From Pacificimonas aurantium (lineage in GTDB: Bacteria; Pseudomonadota; Alphaproteobacteria; Sphingomonadales; Sphingomonadaceae): a stretch of DNA of 64,000 nt. The notes beneath the pieces are model-generated. The model made no database searches. It saw only the letters and a program-made list of their open reading frames with translations, and was not told where the DNA came from. The position numbers and the translations under genes were made by a program. Positions 25,189 to 36,364 of the stretch are shown here, in pieces. Position 1 is the stretch's first letter. Each line of letters opens with the position of its first letter. The stretch is from contig NZ_JAGSGB010000001.1 of the NCBI RefSeq assembly GCF_020092905.1, forward strand, positions 1,178,001 through 1,242,000, in the 5' to 3' direction.

Positions 25189-28100
25189 ATGTCGAAGACC
25201 GTGCGCGCCCGAAGTGCGTTTGCCGCCACCGTGTCCCTTGCCGCGCTTGTCGCTGCCTATCCAGCGGCGGCACAGGAAGTTGCCCAGACGCCCGCAGAAG
25301 CCGCGAGTACCCCAGCTGCCGGGGGCGTTCCCGAAGCCGCAGTCACGCGCGGCATTCCGACCATCGTCGTCACCGCACAGCGGCGGGCGGAAAGCCTGCA
25401 GGACGTGCCGGTCGCGGTCAGCGCCTTCTCCGACGAATCGCTGGCGGCTCAGCAGATCGAGAACACGCTCGACCTGCAGCAGGCGCTGCCCAACACGACC
25501 TTCACCGGCGGCAATTTCGGCGGCGCGAACATCACCATTCGCGGTATCGGCTCACCGGTGGTTGCCGCGTCCGGCGACGCGGGCGTCGGTGTGCACATCA
25601 ACGACATGCCGCTGCTGGGATCGGGCGGCCTGTTCGACACCGAGTTCTTCGACATCGAACGTATCGAAGTGCTGCGCGGCCCGCAGGGGACGCTGTTCGG
25701 CCGCAACGCGACCGGCGGTGTCATCAACCTGATCACCGCGAAGCCCGACCTGTCCGGCTTCGGCGCGAGCGGCGAGGTGCAATATGGCAATTACAATGCG
25801 CTGAGCACGCGCGGCATGGTGAATGTGCCGCTGGGCGATGCAGTGGGCGTCCGCCTGGCCGGTCTCTACCTGAACCGCGACGGCTTCACCGACAATCTGT
25901 TCACCGGCGACGATATCGACGGACGCGACAATTATTCGCTGCGCGGCACGATCGGGTTCGAGCCGACCTCGAACACGTCGGGCTATGTCACGGTGCAGTA
26001 TCAGAAGGAGGATTCGAGCCGGGCGCGCAACCAGAAGCAGCTGTGCGCGACCGATCCGACCGGCGTTCTCGGCTGCCGTCCCGACCGGCTGGATACTCAG
26101 CCCGTGAACGGCAACGCGACGCTCGCGACGATCCTGTCGAGTGCCGAATTCCTGACGGTCGCCGCCTCGCCGGCGCTGGCGCCCTTCGCGCTTGGAAGCC
26201 TGTACGGGCCGAACCCGTTCGCCGATACTGTGACGCCCGAGAATCTGCGCGCGGTCTCGATCGACTTCGAGCCGACCTACGAGTCCGAATATTTCGTGGC
26301 GCAGGGCGAGCTCGAGCATGATTTCGGCAACCTGACAGCGACGCTGAACGGCGGTTACTCGACGGCGAAAACCGACTCCTACGGCGACTATAACCTCAAC
26401 GTCACGTCGAGCGTCCTGCCGCAGATCGCCCAGCTGCAGGCCTTCGCGTCGATCACCGACCCGGCCAATCCCGCATTCCCGCTGGCAGGCATCGCACAGG
26501 GAATCCTCGCCACGCCGCTGTTCCAGAACGGACAGATCTGCGTGTCGGACGCGAACCGCGACTATGTCGGGTTCATCGGCGGCGACATCTATGGCTGCGC
26601 CGACAACACGACCGAATATGACCGCGACACCGACGATGTGGAGCAGTGGTCCGCCGAGGCCCGCATCGCGTCCGACTTCGACGGTCCGTTCAACTTCCTC
26701 CTCGGCGGCATCTACCTGCACGCCAAGGTCGACACGAACTATTATGTGGCGGCGTCGGGCCTCGATTATGCGAACCTGCTGCTTGGCGGTCCCGCGAGCG
26801 GCTTTGCCGCGGCCACAGGTCCGACGACCTTCTCGTCGGAAACAAACGACTATGAGCTGGATAGCTATGGCCTGTTCGGCGAAGCCTATGTCGACTTCAC
26901 CGACGAACTGTCGCTGACGCTGGGCCTGCGCTACTCGAAGGACGACAAGTCGGTCGCCGACCGCCAGCTGCTGGCGAACGTGCCCATCCCGTTCGGAACG
27001 ACGACGCTGACGCCGGAGCTGCTCGAGGCCGGCGGATATGATGCCGATCCCGACACGCCGGGCCTGCAGACCTTCCGCCGGTCCGAAGCCTCGTTCGAGG
27101 AAGTGACGGGCCGGGCGCTGCTGTCCTGGAACCCGTATACCAGCTTTTCCGACGACACGCTGGTCTACGCCAGCTTCTCTCGCGGCTATAAGCCGGGCGG
27201 CATCAACCCGCCGTTCGACAGCTCGCTGTTCAACGCGCCGCAGACCTTCGACTCGGAAATCATCAAGGCCTTCGAGATCGGCACGAAGAATACCTTCGGC
27301 GGCGGCGTGGCCGTCATCAACCTGACCGCCTTCTACTATGACTATTCGGACTTCCAGGTCAGCCGCATCTTCAACCGCACGTCGTTCAACGACAATACGG
27401 ACGCAGAGATCTACGGCGTCGAGCTGGAGTCGGTCTTCAACCCGACCGACGCTCTGACGATCAATCTTACCGGGTCGTACCAGAAGACGGAGATCAAGGA
27501 TCTGGTGGTCCAGGACACCCGCGATCCGTCGGGCGGGCGTTCGAACGCGGTCATCATCAAGGACATCACGACGGCCAGCAACTGCGTGTTCACCTCGGAC
27601 ACGCTCGACCAGGCCACGCTCGGCGCGCTCGTCAGTGGGTTCAACTCAGCGCTGGGCCTTCAGGGCGCGGTACCGGTACCGGGCACGCAGGCACTGGGTG
27701 CCTATTCCATCTGTAGTGCGCTCGCCGGTGCGGCGGCCACAGGTGAGTTGGGGCCCGCCTCCGACCTGATCTCGCTGGACGTCCTCAATGACGGAACGCC
27801 GATCCTTCCCGACGGCGTGCCGTTCGACCTCTCAGGCAACGAACTGCTCAACTCGCCGAACTGGAAATTCTCCGTTGGTGCGCAGTACGAAATCGACCTG
27901 GCCGGTGGATGGGTCCTGACCCCGCGTGCCGATCTCAATTTCGTCGGAAACGCCTTCGCGACCAACTACAACCGGCCTGTCGACAAGATCGGTGCCTATG
28001 AGATCGTGAACGCGCAGCTGACACTGACGTCGCCCGACGATCGCTTCTACGTGCGCGGCTTCATCACGAACGCGTTCGACGTGGAGGCGCAGACGGGCCG

Positions 28101-28191
28101 GTACGTGACCGACCAGTCGTCGGGCCTGTTCACCAACATCTACCTGACCGAGCCGCAGCGTTACGGCGCCGCGGTGGGCTTCCGCTTCTAG
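25189..28191 (+). CDS. TonB-dependent receptor, large
   Basis: Outer-membrane active transporter of 1000 residues. The ATG at 25189 has GGGGAGG nine bases upstream, whereas the ATG at 25180 abuts that sequence. Signal peptide: FAATVSLAALVAAYPAAAQ. The plug domain includes TIVVTAQRRAESLQDVPVAV (a TonB-box-like segment), ITIRGIGSPVV, FFDIERIEVLRGPQGTLFGR and NATGGVINLITAKP. The barrel ends with EPQRYGAAVGFRF. The IVVTAQRRxExLQDVPVAV start is typical of sphingomonad receptors for plant- or hydrocarbon-derived compounds, but the ligand is unknown. No substrate-processing gene is adjacent. A clear terminator follows. Confidence 0.95.
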   Translation: MSKTVRARSAFAATVSLAALVAAYPAAAQEVAQTPAEAASTPAAGGVPEAAVTRGIPTIVVTAQRRAESLQDVPVAVSAFSDESLAAQQIENTLDLQQALPNTTFTGGNFGGANITIRGIGSPVVAASGDAGVGVHINDMPLLGSGGLFDTEFFDIERIEVLRGPQGTLFGRNATGGVINLITAKPDLSGFGASGEVQYGNYNALSTRGMVNVPLGDAVGVRLAGLYLNRDGFTDNLFTGDDIDGRDNYSLRGTIGFEPTSNTSGYVTVQYQKEDSSRARNQKQLCATDPTGVLGCRPDRLDTQPVNGNATLATILSSAEFLTVAASPALAPFALGSLYGPNPFADTVTPENLRAVSIDFEPTYESEYFVAQGELEHDFGNLTATLNGGYSTAKTDSYGDYNLNVTSSVLPQIAQLQAFASITDPANPAFPLAGIAQGILATPLFQNGQICVSDANRDYVGFIGGDIYGCADNTTEYDRDTDDVEQWSAEARIASDFDGPFNFLLGGIYLHAKVDTNYYVAASGLDYANLLLGGPASGFAAATGPTTFSSETNDYELDSYGLFGEAYVDFTDELSLTLGLRYSKDDKSVADRQLLANVPIPFGTTTLTPELLEAGGYDADPDTPGLQTFRRSEASFEEVTGRALLSWNPYTSFSDDTLVYASFSRGYKPGGINPPFDSSLFNAPQTFDSEIIKAFEIGTKNTFGGGVAVINLTAFYYDYSDFQVSRIFNRTSFNDNTDAEIYGVELESVFNPTDALTINLTGSYQKTEIKDLVVQDTRDPSGGRSNAVIIKDITTASNCVFTSDTLDQATLGALVSGFNSALGLQGAVPVPGTQALGAYSICSALAGAAATGELGPASDLISLDVLNDGTPILPDGVPFDLSGNELLNSPNWKFSVGAQYEIDLAGGWVLTPRADLNFVGNAFATNYNRPVDKIGAYEIVNAQLTLTSPDDRFYVRGFITNAFDVEAQTGRYVTDQSSGLFTNIYLTEPQRYGAAVGFRF

Positions 28192-28239
28192 CGGGCCCTG
28201 GCCGCGAAAAGGGCGGCACGACGGGATAAAAAGGGGGAA

Positions 28240-28276
28240 GGGGCGGCAATCCACACAGGGTTTGCCGCCCCTTTTT
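28240..28276 (+). terminator. Intrinsic terminator after TonB-dependent receptor
   Basis: A 10-bp stem (GGGGCGGCAA / TTGCCGCCCC) with a 12-base loop is followed by TTTTT. It lies 48 bp after the receptor stop. Confidence 0.9.
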
Positions 28277-28335
28277 ATGCCGCCCGGCCCGGTCCTAAGC
28301 TTCCGTTCAGGCGAGTTTCGGCTAGTAAGGCGCCC

Positions 28336-29142
28336 ATGCGACTATTCACGACCCTGCTTCTCAGCCTGATCATGTCCTTCGCCGCGGCGGCGCAGGACCG
28401 CGCGGTGCCCGACATCGTTCCCGACGAGAATATCCTGAACCTCGACCTGTCGACCGGGGGGCGCGTGCGAATCATCCTGCGACCCGACATCGCCCCCAAC
28501 CATGTCGAGCGGATCCGCACCCTGGCAGAACAGGGATTCTATGACGGCGTCGTCTTCCACCGGGTGATCCCGGGGTTCATGGCGCAGACCGGCGACCCGC
28601 TGGGAACGGGCCAGGGGAGCAGCGACCTTCCCGACCTGGAAGCGGAGTTCACGCGCACGCCGCACTTGCGCGGCACCGTCTCCATGGCGCGGGCGCAGGC
28701 GGAGAATTCCGCGAACAGCCAGTTCTTCATCGTCTACATGCCCACGACGACGCTCGACGAGAACTACACCGTCTTCGGCCGGGTCTTCGACGGCATGCAA
28801 TTCGTCGATGCCATCGCTCCGGGGGAGCCGCCCGCCAATCCCGACCGCATCGTCCAGGCCCGCATCGGCAGGAACGTTCCGCAGCCGTCATCCGATATGC
28901 TCGCCGCCGCGCCCGCCTCCCGGGAGGCGTCAGCGGGCATGGACGCGCTGACCTCGGCAATGCCGGAAGGCTTCGGCGACACTCCCACGCCGGATGCGCC
29001 CGCTCGGACGCCGCCGGTAGAGCCCAGCGCGGACGGCCCCGCCGATAGCGCCGATGGCGAAGGCCAGGACGAGCCCGTCGGGGTGGACGCGCGAGCCGAG
29101 GAGCCGGCGTCGGGGCCCGAGACCGAGGACCCCTCGCGCTAG
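28336..29142 (+). CDS. Exported cyclophilin-type peptidyl-prolyl isomerase with acidic Pro-rich tail
   Basis: A 268-residue periplasmic foldase candidate. A signal peptide ([20 protein letters not shown]) precedes a cyclophilin domain at about 30-180. Its motifs are [52 protein letters not shown] and [20 protein letters not shown]. The active-site Arg ([13 protein letters not shown]) and Gln are kept. About 75 residues after the domain are low complexity, rich in Pro, Ala, Asp and Glu, and not part of the enzyme. queA follows eleven bases later, so the gene probably leads the queuosine operon. Confidence 0.93.
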   Translation: MRLFTTLLLSLIMSFAAAAQDRAVPDIVPDENILNLDLSTGGRVRIILRPDIAPNHVERIRTLAEQGFYDGVVFHRVIPGFMAQTGDPLGTGQGSSDLPDLEAEFTRTPHLRGTVSMARAQAENSANSQFFIVYMPTTTLDENYTVFGRVFDGMQFVDAIAPGEPPANPDRIVQARIGRNVPQPSSDMLAAAPASREASAGMDALTSAMPEGFGDTPTPDAPARTPPVEPSADGPADSADGEGQDEPVGVDARAEEPASGPETEDPSR

Positions 29143-29152
29143 GGAGAGTTCT

Positions 29153-30175
29153 GTGCGGGTCTCCGACTTCGATTTCGACCTGCCGGAAGAGTTGATCGCG
29201 CTACGTCCGGCGGTTCCGCGTGACAGCGCGCGGCTTCTCCATGCTACACCCGATGCGCTTGCCGACCGGACGGTCATCGATCTTCCCGACTTGCTGCAGC
29301 CGGGCGATGCGCTGGTGTTCAACGACACGCGGGTCATTCCCGCGCAGCTGACGGGACGGCGCGGCGACGCCACGATCGGCATCACGCTGCACAAGCGGGA
29401 GGATGCCGTAACCTGGCTCGCCTTTCTGAAAAATGCACGCCGCGCCCGCCTGGGCGACCGTATCGAGATCAGCCCTACCCTTGCCGCCCTCGTCGAGGAG
29501 AAGAGCGAGAAGGGTGTGCGGCTGCGCTTCGAGGCGGACGGTCCGCTGGAGGCGGAGATCGCCGCAGCGGGCACCATGCCGCTGCCCCCCTATATCGCGT
29601 CGAAGCGGCGGATCGACGAGCGGGACGGCGAGGACTACCAGACCATGTTCGCGCGCCGCGAAGGCGCGGTGGCGGCGCCGACCGCCTCTCTGCATTTCAC
29701 GCCGCGCCTGCTCGAGGCCATCGCAGCCCGGGGCGTGCTGACCGAGACGCTGACCCTGCATGTGGGGGCGGGGACGTTCCTGCCGGTAAAGGCGGAAGAT
29801 ACCGAAGAGCATAGCATGCATGCCGAATGGGGCGAGCTGGGCGCGGATGCCGCCGCGCGGCTGAACGAGGTCCGGGCGCGGGGCGGGCGCATCGTGGCGG
29901 CCGGGACGACCTCGCTGCGCCTTCTGGAAAGCGCCGCGGGCGATGACGGTCTGCTCTCGCCCTTTGCCGGCGACACGGACATCTTCATCACCCCGGGCTA
30001 CCGCTTTCGCGCCGTAGGCGGGCTGATGACCAATTTCCATCTGCCGCGCTCGACCCTGTTCATGCTCGTGAGCGCGCTGATGGGCCTGGAGCGCATGCAC
30101 GGGGTCTACGACCACGCCATCAAGGAGCGGTACCGCTTCTACTCCTATGGCGATTCCAGCCTGCTGATGCCCTGA
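29153..30175 (+). CDS. queA: S-adenosylmethionine:tRNA ribosyltransferase-isomerase
   Basis: Transfers the ribosyl part of SAM to preQ1 in tRNA to form epoxyqueuosine. The GTG at 29153 has GGGAGAG a few bases upstream and gives the family's standard start [20 protein letters not shown]; the product is then 340 residues. Motifs are [73 protein letters not shown] and [20 protein letters not shown]. tgt, which acts earlier in the same pathway, lies downstream after one small gene. Confidence 0.97.
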   Translation: MRVSDFDFDLPEELIALRPAVPRDSARLLHATPDALADRTVIDLPDLLQPGDALVFNDTRVIPAQLTGRRGDATIGITLHKREDAVTWLAFLKNARRARLGDRIEISPTLAALVEEKSEKGVRLRFEADGPLEAEIAAAGTMPLPPYIASKRRIDERDGEDYQTMFARREGAVAAPTASLHFTPRLLEAIAARGVLTETLTLHVGAGTFLPVKAEDTEEHSMHAEWGELGADAAARLNEVRARGGRIVAAGTTSLRLLESAAGDDGLLSPFAGDTDIFITPGYRFRAVGGLMTNFHLPRSTLFMLVSALMGLERMHGVYDHAIKERYRFYSYGDSSLLMP

Positions 30176-30191
30176 AGAGGCTTGAACGCCG

Positions 30192-30217
30192 AGCTGTATT
30201 GCGGTAGCAACACAGCT
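30192..30217 (+). promoter_or_regulatory. Stem-loop just ahead of lipoprotein ribosome-binding site
   Basis: AGCTGT-A-TTGC-GGTA-GCAA-C-ACAGCT forms a 6+4-bp stem with one mismatch and a four-base loop. It ends just before the AGGAG of the lipoprotein gene. It may stabilise the downstream part of the mRNA or mark a processing site. Confidence 0.35.
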
Positions 30218-30231
30218 GAAGGAGAATGTTC

Positions 30232-32621
<2,390 letters not shown>

Positions 32622-32661
32622 ACGGGGAATCGGAGCGGCAAACGGCCGCCGGCAGGAAGGG

Positions 32662-32687
32662 AAGGGAGGCGTCGCCGCCTCCCTTTG
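32662..32687. terminator. Bidirectional terminator between two converging crotonase-fold genes
   Basis: A perfect 10-bp stem (AAGGGAGGCG / CGCCTCCCTT) with a TCGC tetraloop lies 40 bp after the plus-strand gene and 10 bp after the stop of the minus-strand gene. A-rich and T-rich ends allow function in both directions, though the T-run is only three bases on the plus strand. Confidence 0.75.
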
Positions 32688-32696
32688 TCTTGCCGA

Positions 32697-33491
32697 TCAG
32701 AGACCTTTGAAGTCGGCCTTGCGCTTTCCGAGGAAGGCGGAGACGCCTTCCTTGAAGTCCTCGGTACGGCCGGCCTTCAACTGGTTGATCCGCTCGACGC
32801 GCAGACCCTCGGACAGCGTCCGGTCCATGCAGTCGCGCACGCCTTGGCGGATCATCGCATAGGCCTGGGTCGGTCCCTTGGCGAAGCGCTGGGCGAGCGT
32901 CTTCGCCTCGTCCATGAGCGTGTCGCCGGGCACAACCTTGTAGGCAAGGCCCCAGTCGAGCGCCTTCTCGGCCGGAATCTTCTCACCCAGCATCATCATC
33001 TCGAGCGCGCGCGCTCGGCCGACGATGCGCGGCAGCAGCCAGGTCGAACCGACGTCGGGCACGAGACCGATATTGACGAAGGCCTGCAGGAAATAGGCCT
33101 CCTCGGCGCAGATGACGAAGTCGCCGCAAATGGCGAGCGAGCAGCCCGCGCCTGCCGCCGGGCCGTTGACCGCGGTGATGATGGGCGCGTTGAGCGCCAT
33201 AAGATTTTCAAGGAGCGGGTTATAGTGCGTCTCAAGCACCTTGCCCGCGTCGGGCTTGCCCGTGCCGCGGTCGCCTGTCCCGTCGCCGGATAGGTCGGCG
33301 CCGGAAGAAAAGCCCCGGCCCGCGCCGGTAAGGATCAGCGCGCGCAGGGTTTCGTCGTCGCGAACGCGCTGCACGGCGTCGATCATCTCCTCGACCGTGG
33401 CGAGATTGAGGCCGTTCAGGACCTTCGGACGGTTGATCGTCAGCGTCGCAACGCTGTCTTCGCTCTCCAGCAGGATGTTCTCATAGTCCAT
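32697..33491 (-). CDS. Crotonase-fold isomerase/hydratase, PaaG-like
   Basis: A 264-residue protein of the same superfamily as the gene it faces, but of the PaaG type. Motifs are VATLTINRPKVLNGLNLATV, ALILTGAGRGFSSGADLSGD, NGPAAGAGCSLAICGDFVIC and FLQAFVNIGLVPDVGSTWLL. The Asp in GLVPD with following GSTW is the catalytic pattern of PaaG isomerases, and the first Glu of hydratases is replaced by Ser (GCSLAI). It may isomerise ring-epoxide or 3,4-enoyl-CoA substrates. No phenylacetate genes lie nearby, so a role in general acyl-CoA degradation is possible. Confidence 0.88.
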   Translation of the reverse strand: MDYENILLESEDSVATLTINRPKVLNGLNLATVEEMIDAVQRVRDDETLRALILTGAGRGFSSGADLSGDGTGDRGTGKPDAGKVLETHYNPLLENLMALNAPIITAVNGPAAGAGCSLAICGDFVICAEEAYFLQAFVNIGLVPDVGSTWLLPRIVGRARALEMMMLGEKIPAEKALDWGLAYKVVPGDTLMDEAKTLAQRFAKGPTQAYAMIRQGVRDCMDRTLSEGLRVERINQLKAGRTEDFKEGVSAFLGKRKADFKGL

Positions 33492-33610
33492 GTCGTCGGT
33501 CCCTTGCGGCAGTAGTGAGCTGTGGGGTCCGCTTTAACGCGGGGGAAGTGCGAGCTAAGCCCGCGAAAGGGGGAGGGGCCAGCCCCTCTCCCGGCAATCC
33601 GGGCGCGAAG

Positions 33611-34237
33611 TTATTCCGCCGCCGCCGCATGGCTCGACAGGCGCGACAGCCATAGCGGGTAGCCGCCGCATAGCCAGGGTTCGGACGTGCCGGAAGGCCA
33701 GGGACCGAGCAGCGTAATGGCCGCCTGAAGCAGCGGCTCGATCCGGTCCGCCGGTCCGAACGCCTCCATACAGACGGTATGCCAGGCAGAGCCGGCACAT
33801 TCGACATCGGATATCTCGAGGCCGACGCCTTCCTCGGCGGCCTCTTCGGAATCGATGCCGTGCCAGACGCCCCCGGCAAACTCCAGGAGGCGCCGGAAGC
33901 GCGTTTTGCCCACGGGCAGGGTGGTCCCGGTCGTCAGCGACAGCGGCAGACCGCTGCTCTTGACCCAGATTTCGGCCTGGCAGCCCATCTGCGGCGGCAG
34001 CGACAGGTCGGGGAGGTCGACGAGGACTTTCACTTCGGTGGCGCCGTAGCCGCGCTGCTTGATGCCGATGTCCGTTGCCTCGGCATGTGCAAGATAAAGG
34101 TCGGTGCGTCTGTCGACCAGCGGTTCGGCGCCCTGCAGGAGCCATTCCGTCAGCGGTCGGGTGCGCTCGCCCCGCCACCACCATCTCAATTCTGCCGTAC
34201 GCCACATGGCGGGGACCATAAACCGCCGATGACGCAT
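33611..34237 (-). CDS. Conserved hypothetical protein
   Basis: A 208-residue soluble protein that I cannot assign firmly. N-terminal MWRTAELRWWWRGERTRPLT is followed by TDLYLAHAEATDIGIKQRGY, EVKVLVDLPDLSLPPQMG and AEIWVKSSGLPLSL, with many Trp and a run of predicted beta strands; it then ends with LCGGYPLWLSRLSSHAAAAE. The strand pattern and charged tunnel-like EIWVK/EVKVLVD segments are reminiscent of CYTH-fold triphosphate-binding proteins, but the ExExK signature is not clear. Starts at 34237, 34219 and 34207 are possible; the first has AGGAA nine bases upstream. Confidence 0.7.
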   Translation of the reverse strand: MRHRRFMVPAMWRTAELRWWWRGERTRPLTEWLLQGAEPLVDRRTDLYLAHAEATDIGIKQRGYGATEVKVLVDLPDLSLPPQMGCQAEIWVKSSGLPLSLTTGTTLPVGKTRFRRLLEFAGGVWHGIDSEEAAEEGVGLEISDVECAGSAWHTVCMEAFGPADRIEPLLQAAITLLGPWPSGTSEPWLCGGYPLWLSRLSSHAAAAE

Positions 34238-34281
34238 GGCAATTCGTTCCTGAGCGCGGCAGGAGACGGCGCGGAGGTCAG

Positions 34282-35238
34282 ATGGATAATCTTGCTCATA
34301 CGCTTGCAGGCGCCGCGCTGGCGGAGGCCGGCCTGAAAGAGAAAACGGGCCTGGGTCTCGCCACGCTGATGATCGCGGCGAACCTACCCGACGTGGACGT
34401 GATCGCGCTGGCGTTCGGCGAGAATCTCGCCTTTCGCCGCGGGGTCACTCATGGCCCCATCGGCCTGCTGATCCTTCCTGCCCTGCTTGTCGCGGCGATG
34501 GTCTGGTTCGACCGCTGGCAGACGCGGCGCGGCAAGCGGCCCGAAGCGCGCCTGCCGGTCAGGTTCGGCTGGCTGCTCGTTCTCGCCTATGTCGGCGCCC
34601 TCAGCCATCCGGCGCTCGACTGGCTGAACACCTATGGCGTGCGCCTGCTGTCGCCCTTCACGGAGAGGTGGTTCTACGGCGACACGCTGTTCATCATCGA
34701 CGTCTGGCTGTGGACGATGCTGACCATCGGCGTGGTGTGGTCGCAGCGGCGGCGCCGCCGGGGCCTGCAGGGCGCGCACTGGCCGGCCCTCGTCTCGCTG
34801 GTGGCCCTCCTTTCCTATATCGGCCTGATGTTCGGCGGCAGCCAGCGGGTGAAGGCCGCAGCGGCGGAGGAGCTGGGCGCGCGCGGGCTGAACGTGGCGG
34901 CGATCTCGACCGGCCCGCCGCCCATCAACCCCTTCCGCCGCGACATCGCCTATCTGGCGGACAGCCGCGAGGTCGGCTGGGGCCGCGCGCAGCTGTTCGG
35001 CGGAGAGAGCCTCGTTCTCGACGCGCCGGCCCCTGACAATATGGACGACCCGAGGGTTGCGCTTGCGGCGTCGAAGTCGAAGGCGCTTCGCGACTTCCTG
35101 TTCTGGGCGCGCATGCCCTTTGCCCGCTTCGAGGGCAGCCGGGTCATCGTCACCGACGCGCGTTACACCAACATCCGCGCAGGCGGGCCGTTTACGGTCG
35201 AGGTGGATCTGGGCGAAGCGCCGCCGCCGCCAGAATGA
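34282..35238 (+). CDS. DUF457/YdjM family membrane-bound metal-dependent hydrolase
   Basis: A 318-residue inner-membrane protein. The family opening is MDNLAHTLAGAALAEAGL, followed by ATLMIAANLPDVDVIALAFG, RRGVTHGPIGLLILPALLVA, YVGALSHPALDWLNTYGVRL and FYGDTLFIIDVWLWTMLTIG. His and Asp residues in NLAHTL, PDVD, RGVTHGP and SHPALDWLNTYG form the putative metal site. Four to five hydrophobic helices occupy residues 30-190, and a soluble C-terminal part follows. The E. coli relative YdjM is LexA-regulated; no LexA box was recognised here. The substrate is unknown. Confidence 0.9.
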   Translation: MDNLAHTLAGAALAEAGLKEKTGLGLATLMIAANLPDVDVIALAFGENLAFRRGVTHGPIGLLILPALLVAAMVWFDRWQTRRGKRPEARLPVRFGWLLVLAYVGALSHPALDWLNTYGVRLLSPFTERWFYGDTLFIIDVWLWTMLTIGVVWSQRRRRRGLQGAHWPALVSLVALLSYIGLMFGGSQRVKAAAAEELGARGLNVAAISTGPPPINPFRRDIAYLADSREVGWGRAQLFGGESLVLDAPAPDNMDDPRVALAASKSKALRDFLFWARMPFARFEGSRVIVTDARYTNIRAGGPFTVEVDLGEAPPPPE

Positions 35239-35542
35239 ACCAGCCCGCGATCATGAGAAGGCCGCCCGTGGGCGCCACAGGGCCAAGCGACACTCCCGCC
35301 AGACCGGAAAGATAGACCGCCCCCGAGAAGAGCAGCGTCCCGGCCAGCAGAACGAGAACGCCGGCGCCGGTCCAGCGCGAGCGGATGGCGGCGAGGGCGC
35401 CGAACGCAGCGGCAGCGTGAAAGAGCTGGAACTGGGCACCGGTGGTGACGCTGGCCGCCACGCCGGTATGCGCGCCGATCGCGGCGAATGCGACGCCGCA
35501 GGCGCCGTGCAGCGCGGCAAGCAAGAGCAGGTAGCGCCGCAT
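35192..35542 (-). CDS. DUF423 family small membrane protein
   Basis: A 116-residue protein with four hydrophobic segments. Family motifs are LHGACGVAFAAIGAHTG, GAQFQLFHAAAAFGALAA, GTLLFSGAVYLSGLAGVSLG and APTGGLLMIAGWFILAAAA. The function of DUF423 is not known. The ATG shares one base with the stop of the NifU/IscU-like gene (TGATG), which implies translational coupling. The 3' end overlaps the convergent DUF457 gene by 47 bp. It appears to be the last gene of the alr-led operon. Confidence 0.9.
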   Translation of the reverse strand: MRRYLLLLAALHGACGVAFAAIGAHTGVAASVTTGAQFQLFHAAAAFGALAAIRSRWTGAGVLVLLAGTLLFSGAVYLSGLAGVSLGPVAPTGGLLMIAGWFILAAAALRPDPPRP

Positions 35543-35979
35543 CAGGCCGCCCGGTTCGCCGCAGCGCTCTCGGCCGCCGCGGCCGCCGCCTCGAACGCCA
35601 GCAGGAGGGAGGCGTGGCGAGCCTTGTGCGGGCGGGCGGGCGCGAAGATCTCCAGCTCCGACCAATTGGCGGGAAGCGCGTCCCCCTCGGCAAGAAAGCG
35701 GCGCAGGGCCGTCTCGGCGCTCCGCAGCTCGGCAGCCGACATGCCGACCACACGCGCGCCGAGAAGCGAGGACGATGCCTGCCCCAGAGCGCAGGCGCGC
35801 ACCTCCTGCGCGAAGCGGCTGATCCGGCCCTCGTCGTCGAGGTCGACATCGGCGTCGACGCGGCTGCCGCAGACGGGCGAGACCTTGCGCGCGGTTCCCA
35901 TCGGCTCGTCGAGGCGGCCGAAATGCGGGATCTCCGCCGCGAGGCGCAGGATCCGGGTGTTGTAAAGCGGTTCGCTCAT
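35542..35979 (-). CDS. NifU/IscU-like iron-sulfur scaffold-related protein lacking the third Cys
   Basis: A 145-residue protein related to the IscU/NifU N-terminal domain. Two of the three cluster-ligand Cys are kept (SPVCGSRVDADV, C37; VRACALGQASSS, C63). The region of the third, PARPHKARHASLLLAFEA, has none. The RHASLLLAFEA-like ending is the one seen in the alphaproteobacterial side branch of the family, so this is not the housekeeping IscU or SufU. It may bind clusters differently or act as an accessory factor. It is followed directly by DUF423 and lies 19 bp after the VOC gene. Confidence 0.8.
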   Translation of the reverse strand: MSEPLYNTRILRLAAEIPHFGRLDEPMGTARKVSPVCGSRVDADVDLDDEGRISRFAQEVRACALGQASSSLLGARVVGMSAAELRSAETALRRFLAEGDALPANWSELEIFAPARPHKARHASLLLAFEAAAAAAESAAANRAA

Positions 35980-35998
35980 GACCGGCGATGTAGGCGCT

Positions 35999-36364
35999 TC
36001 AGCCCGCGGCTTCCATCAGTTCGATGCGATTGCCGAACGGATCGCGCGTGAAACAGCGGCGAATGCCCGGGAGACGGTCGTCCCAGTCGACCGGATAACC
36101 CTTTGCCGCCAGAAGGGCCGCGAGATCGTCAAGGCCGGTGACCCGCAGGGCAGGGTGCGCCTTCCCTGCGGGTACGAAATCGGGGTCGGCCCCAACGTGA
36201 ATCTGAACGCCCGCGCTTTCGAACCAGCAGCCGCTGGCGGCAAGGCTGTCCGGCTTTTCGAGTTCGGCCATTTCAAGAATACTCGCGAAAAAGCTTCGGG
36301 CACGGTCCTCGCCGCCAGCAGGCATGGCGAGCTGGATATGGTCGAGGCCGATGATCCGGCTCAG
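35999..36364 (-). CDS. VOC (glyoxalase/bleomycin-resistance) family protein, apparent CTG start
   Basis: A one-domain VOC protein of 121 residues. The first ATG in frame (36325) would remove the opening strand of the fold. The sequence upstream of it, SRIIGLDHIQLA joined to MPAGGEDRARSFFASILEMA, is the normal VOC N-terminus including a metal-type His. The only start codon in reach is CTG at 36364, which overlaps the stop of the ABC ATPase gene by four bases (CTGA), matching the four-base overlaps upstream in this operon. Later motifs are QIHVGADPDFVPAGKAHPAL and RCFTRDPFGNRIELME with the terminal Glu ligand. Function unknown. Confidence 0.75.
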   Translation of the reverse strand: MSRIIGLDHIQLAMPAGGEDRARSFFASILEMAELEKPDSLAASGCWFESAGVQIHVGADPDFVPAGKAHPALRVTGLDDLAALLAAKGYPVDWDDRLPGIRRCFTRDPFGNRIELMEAAG

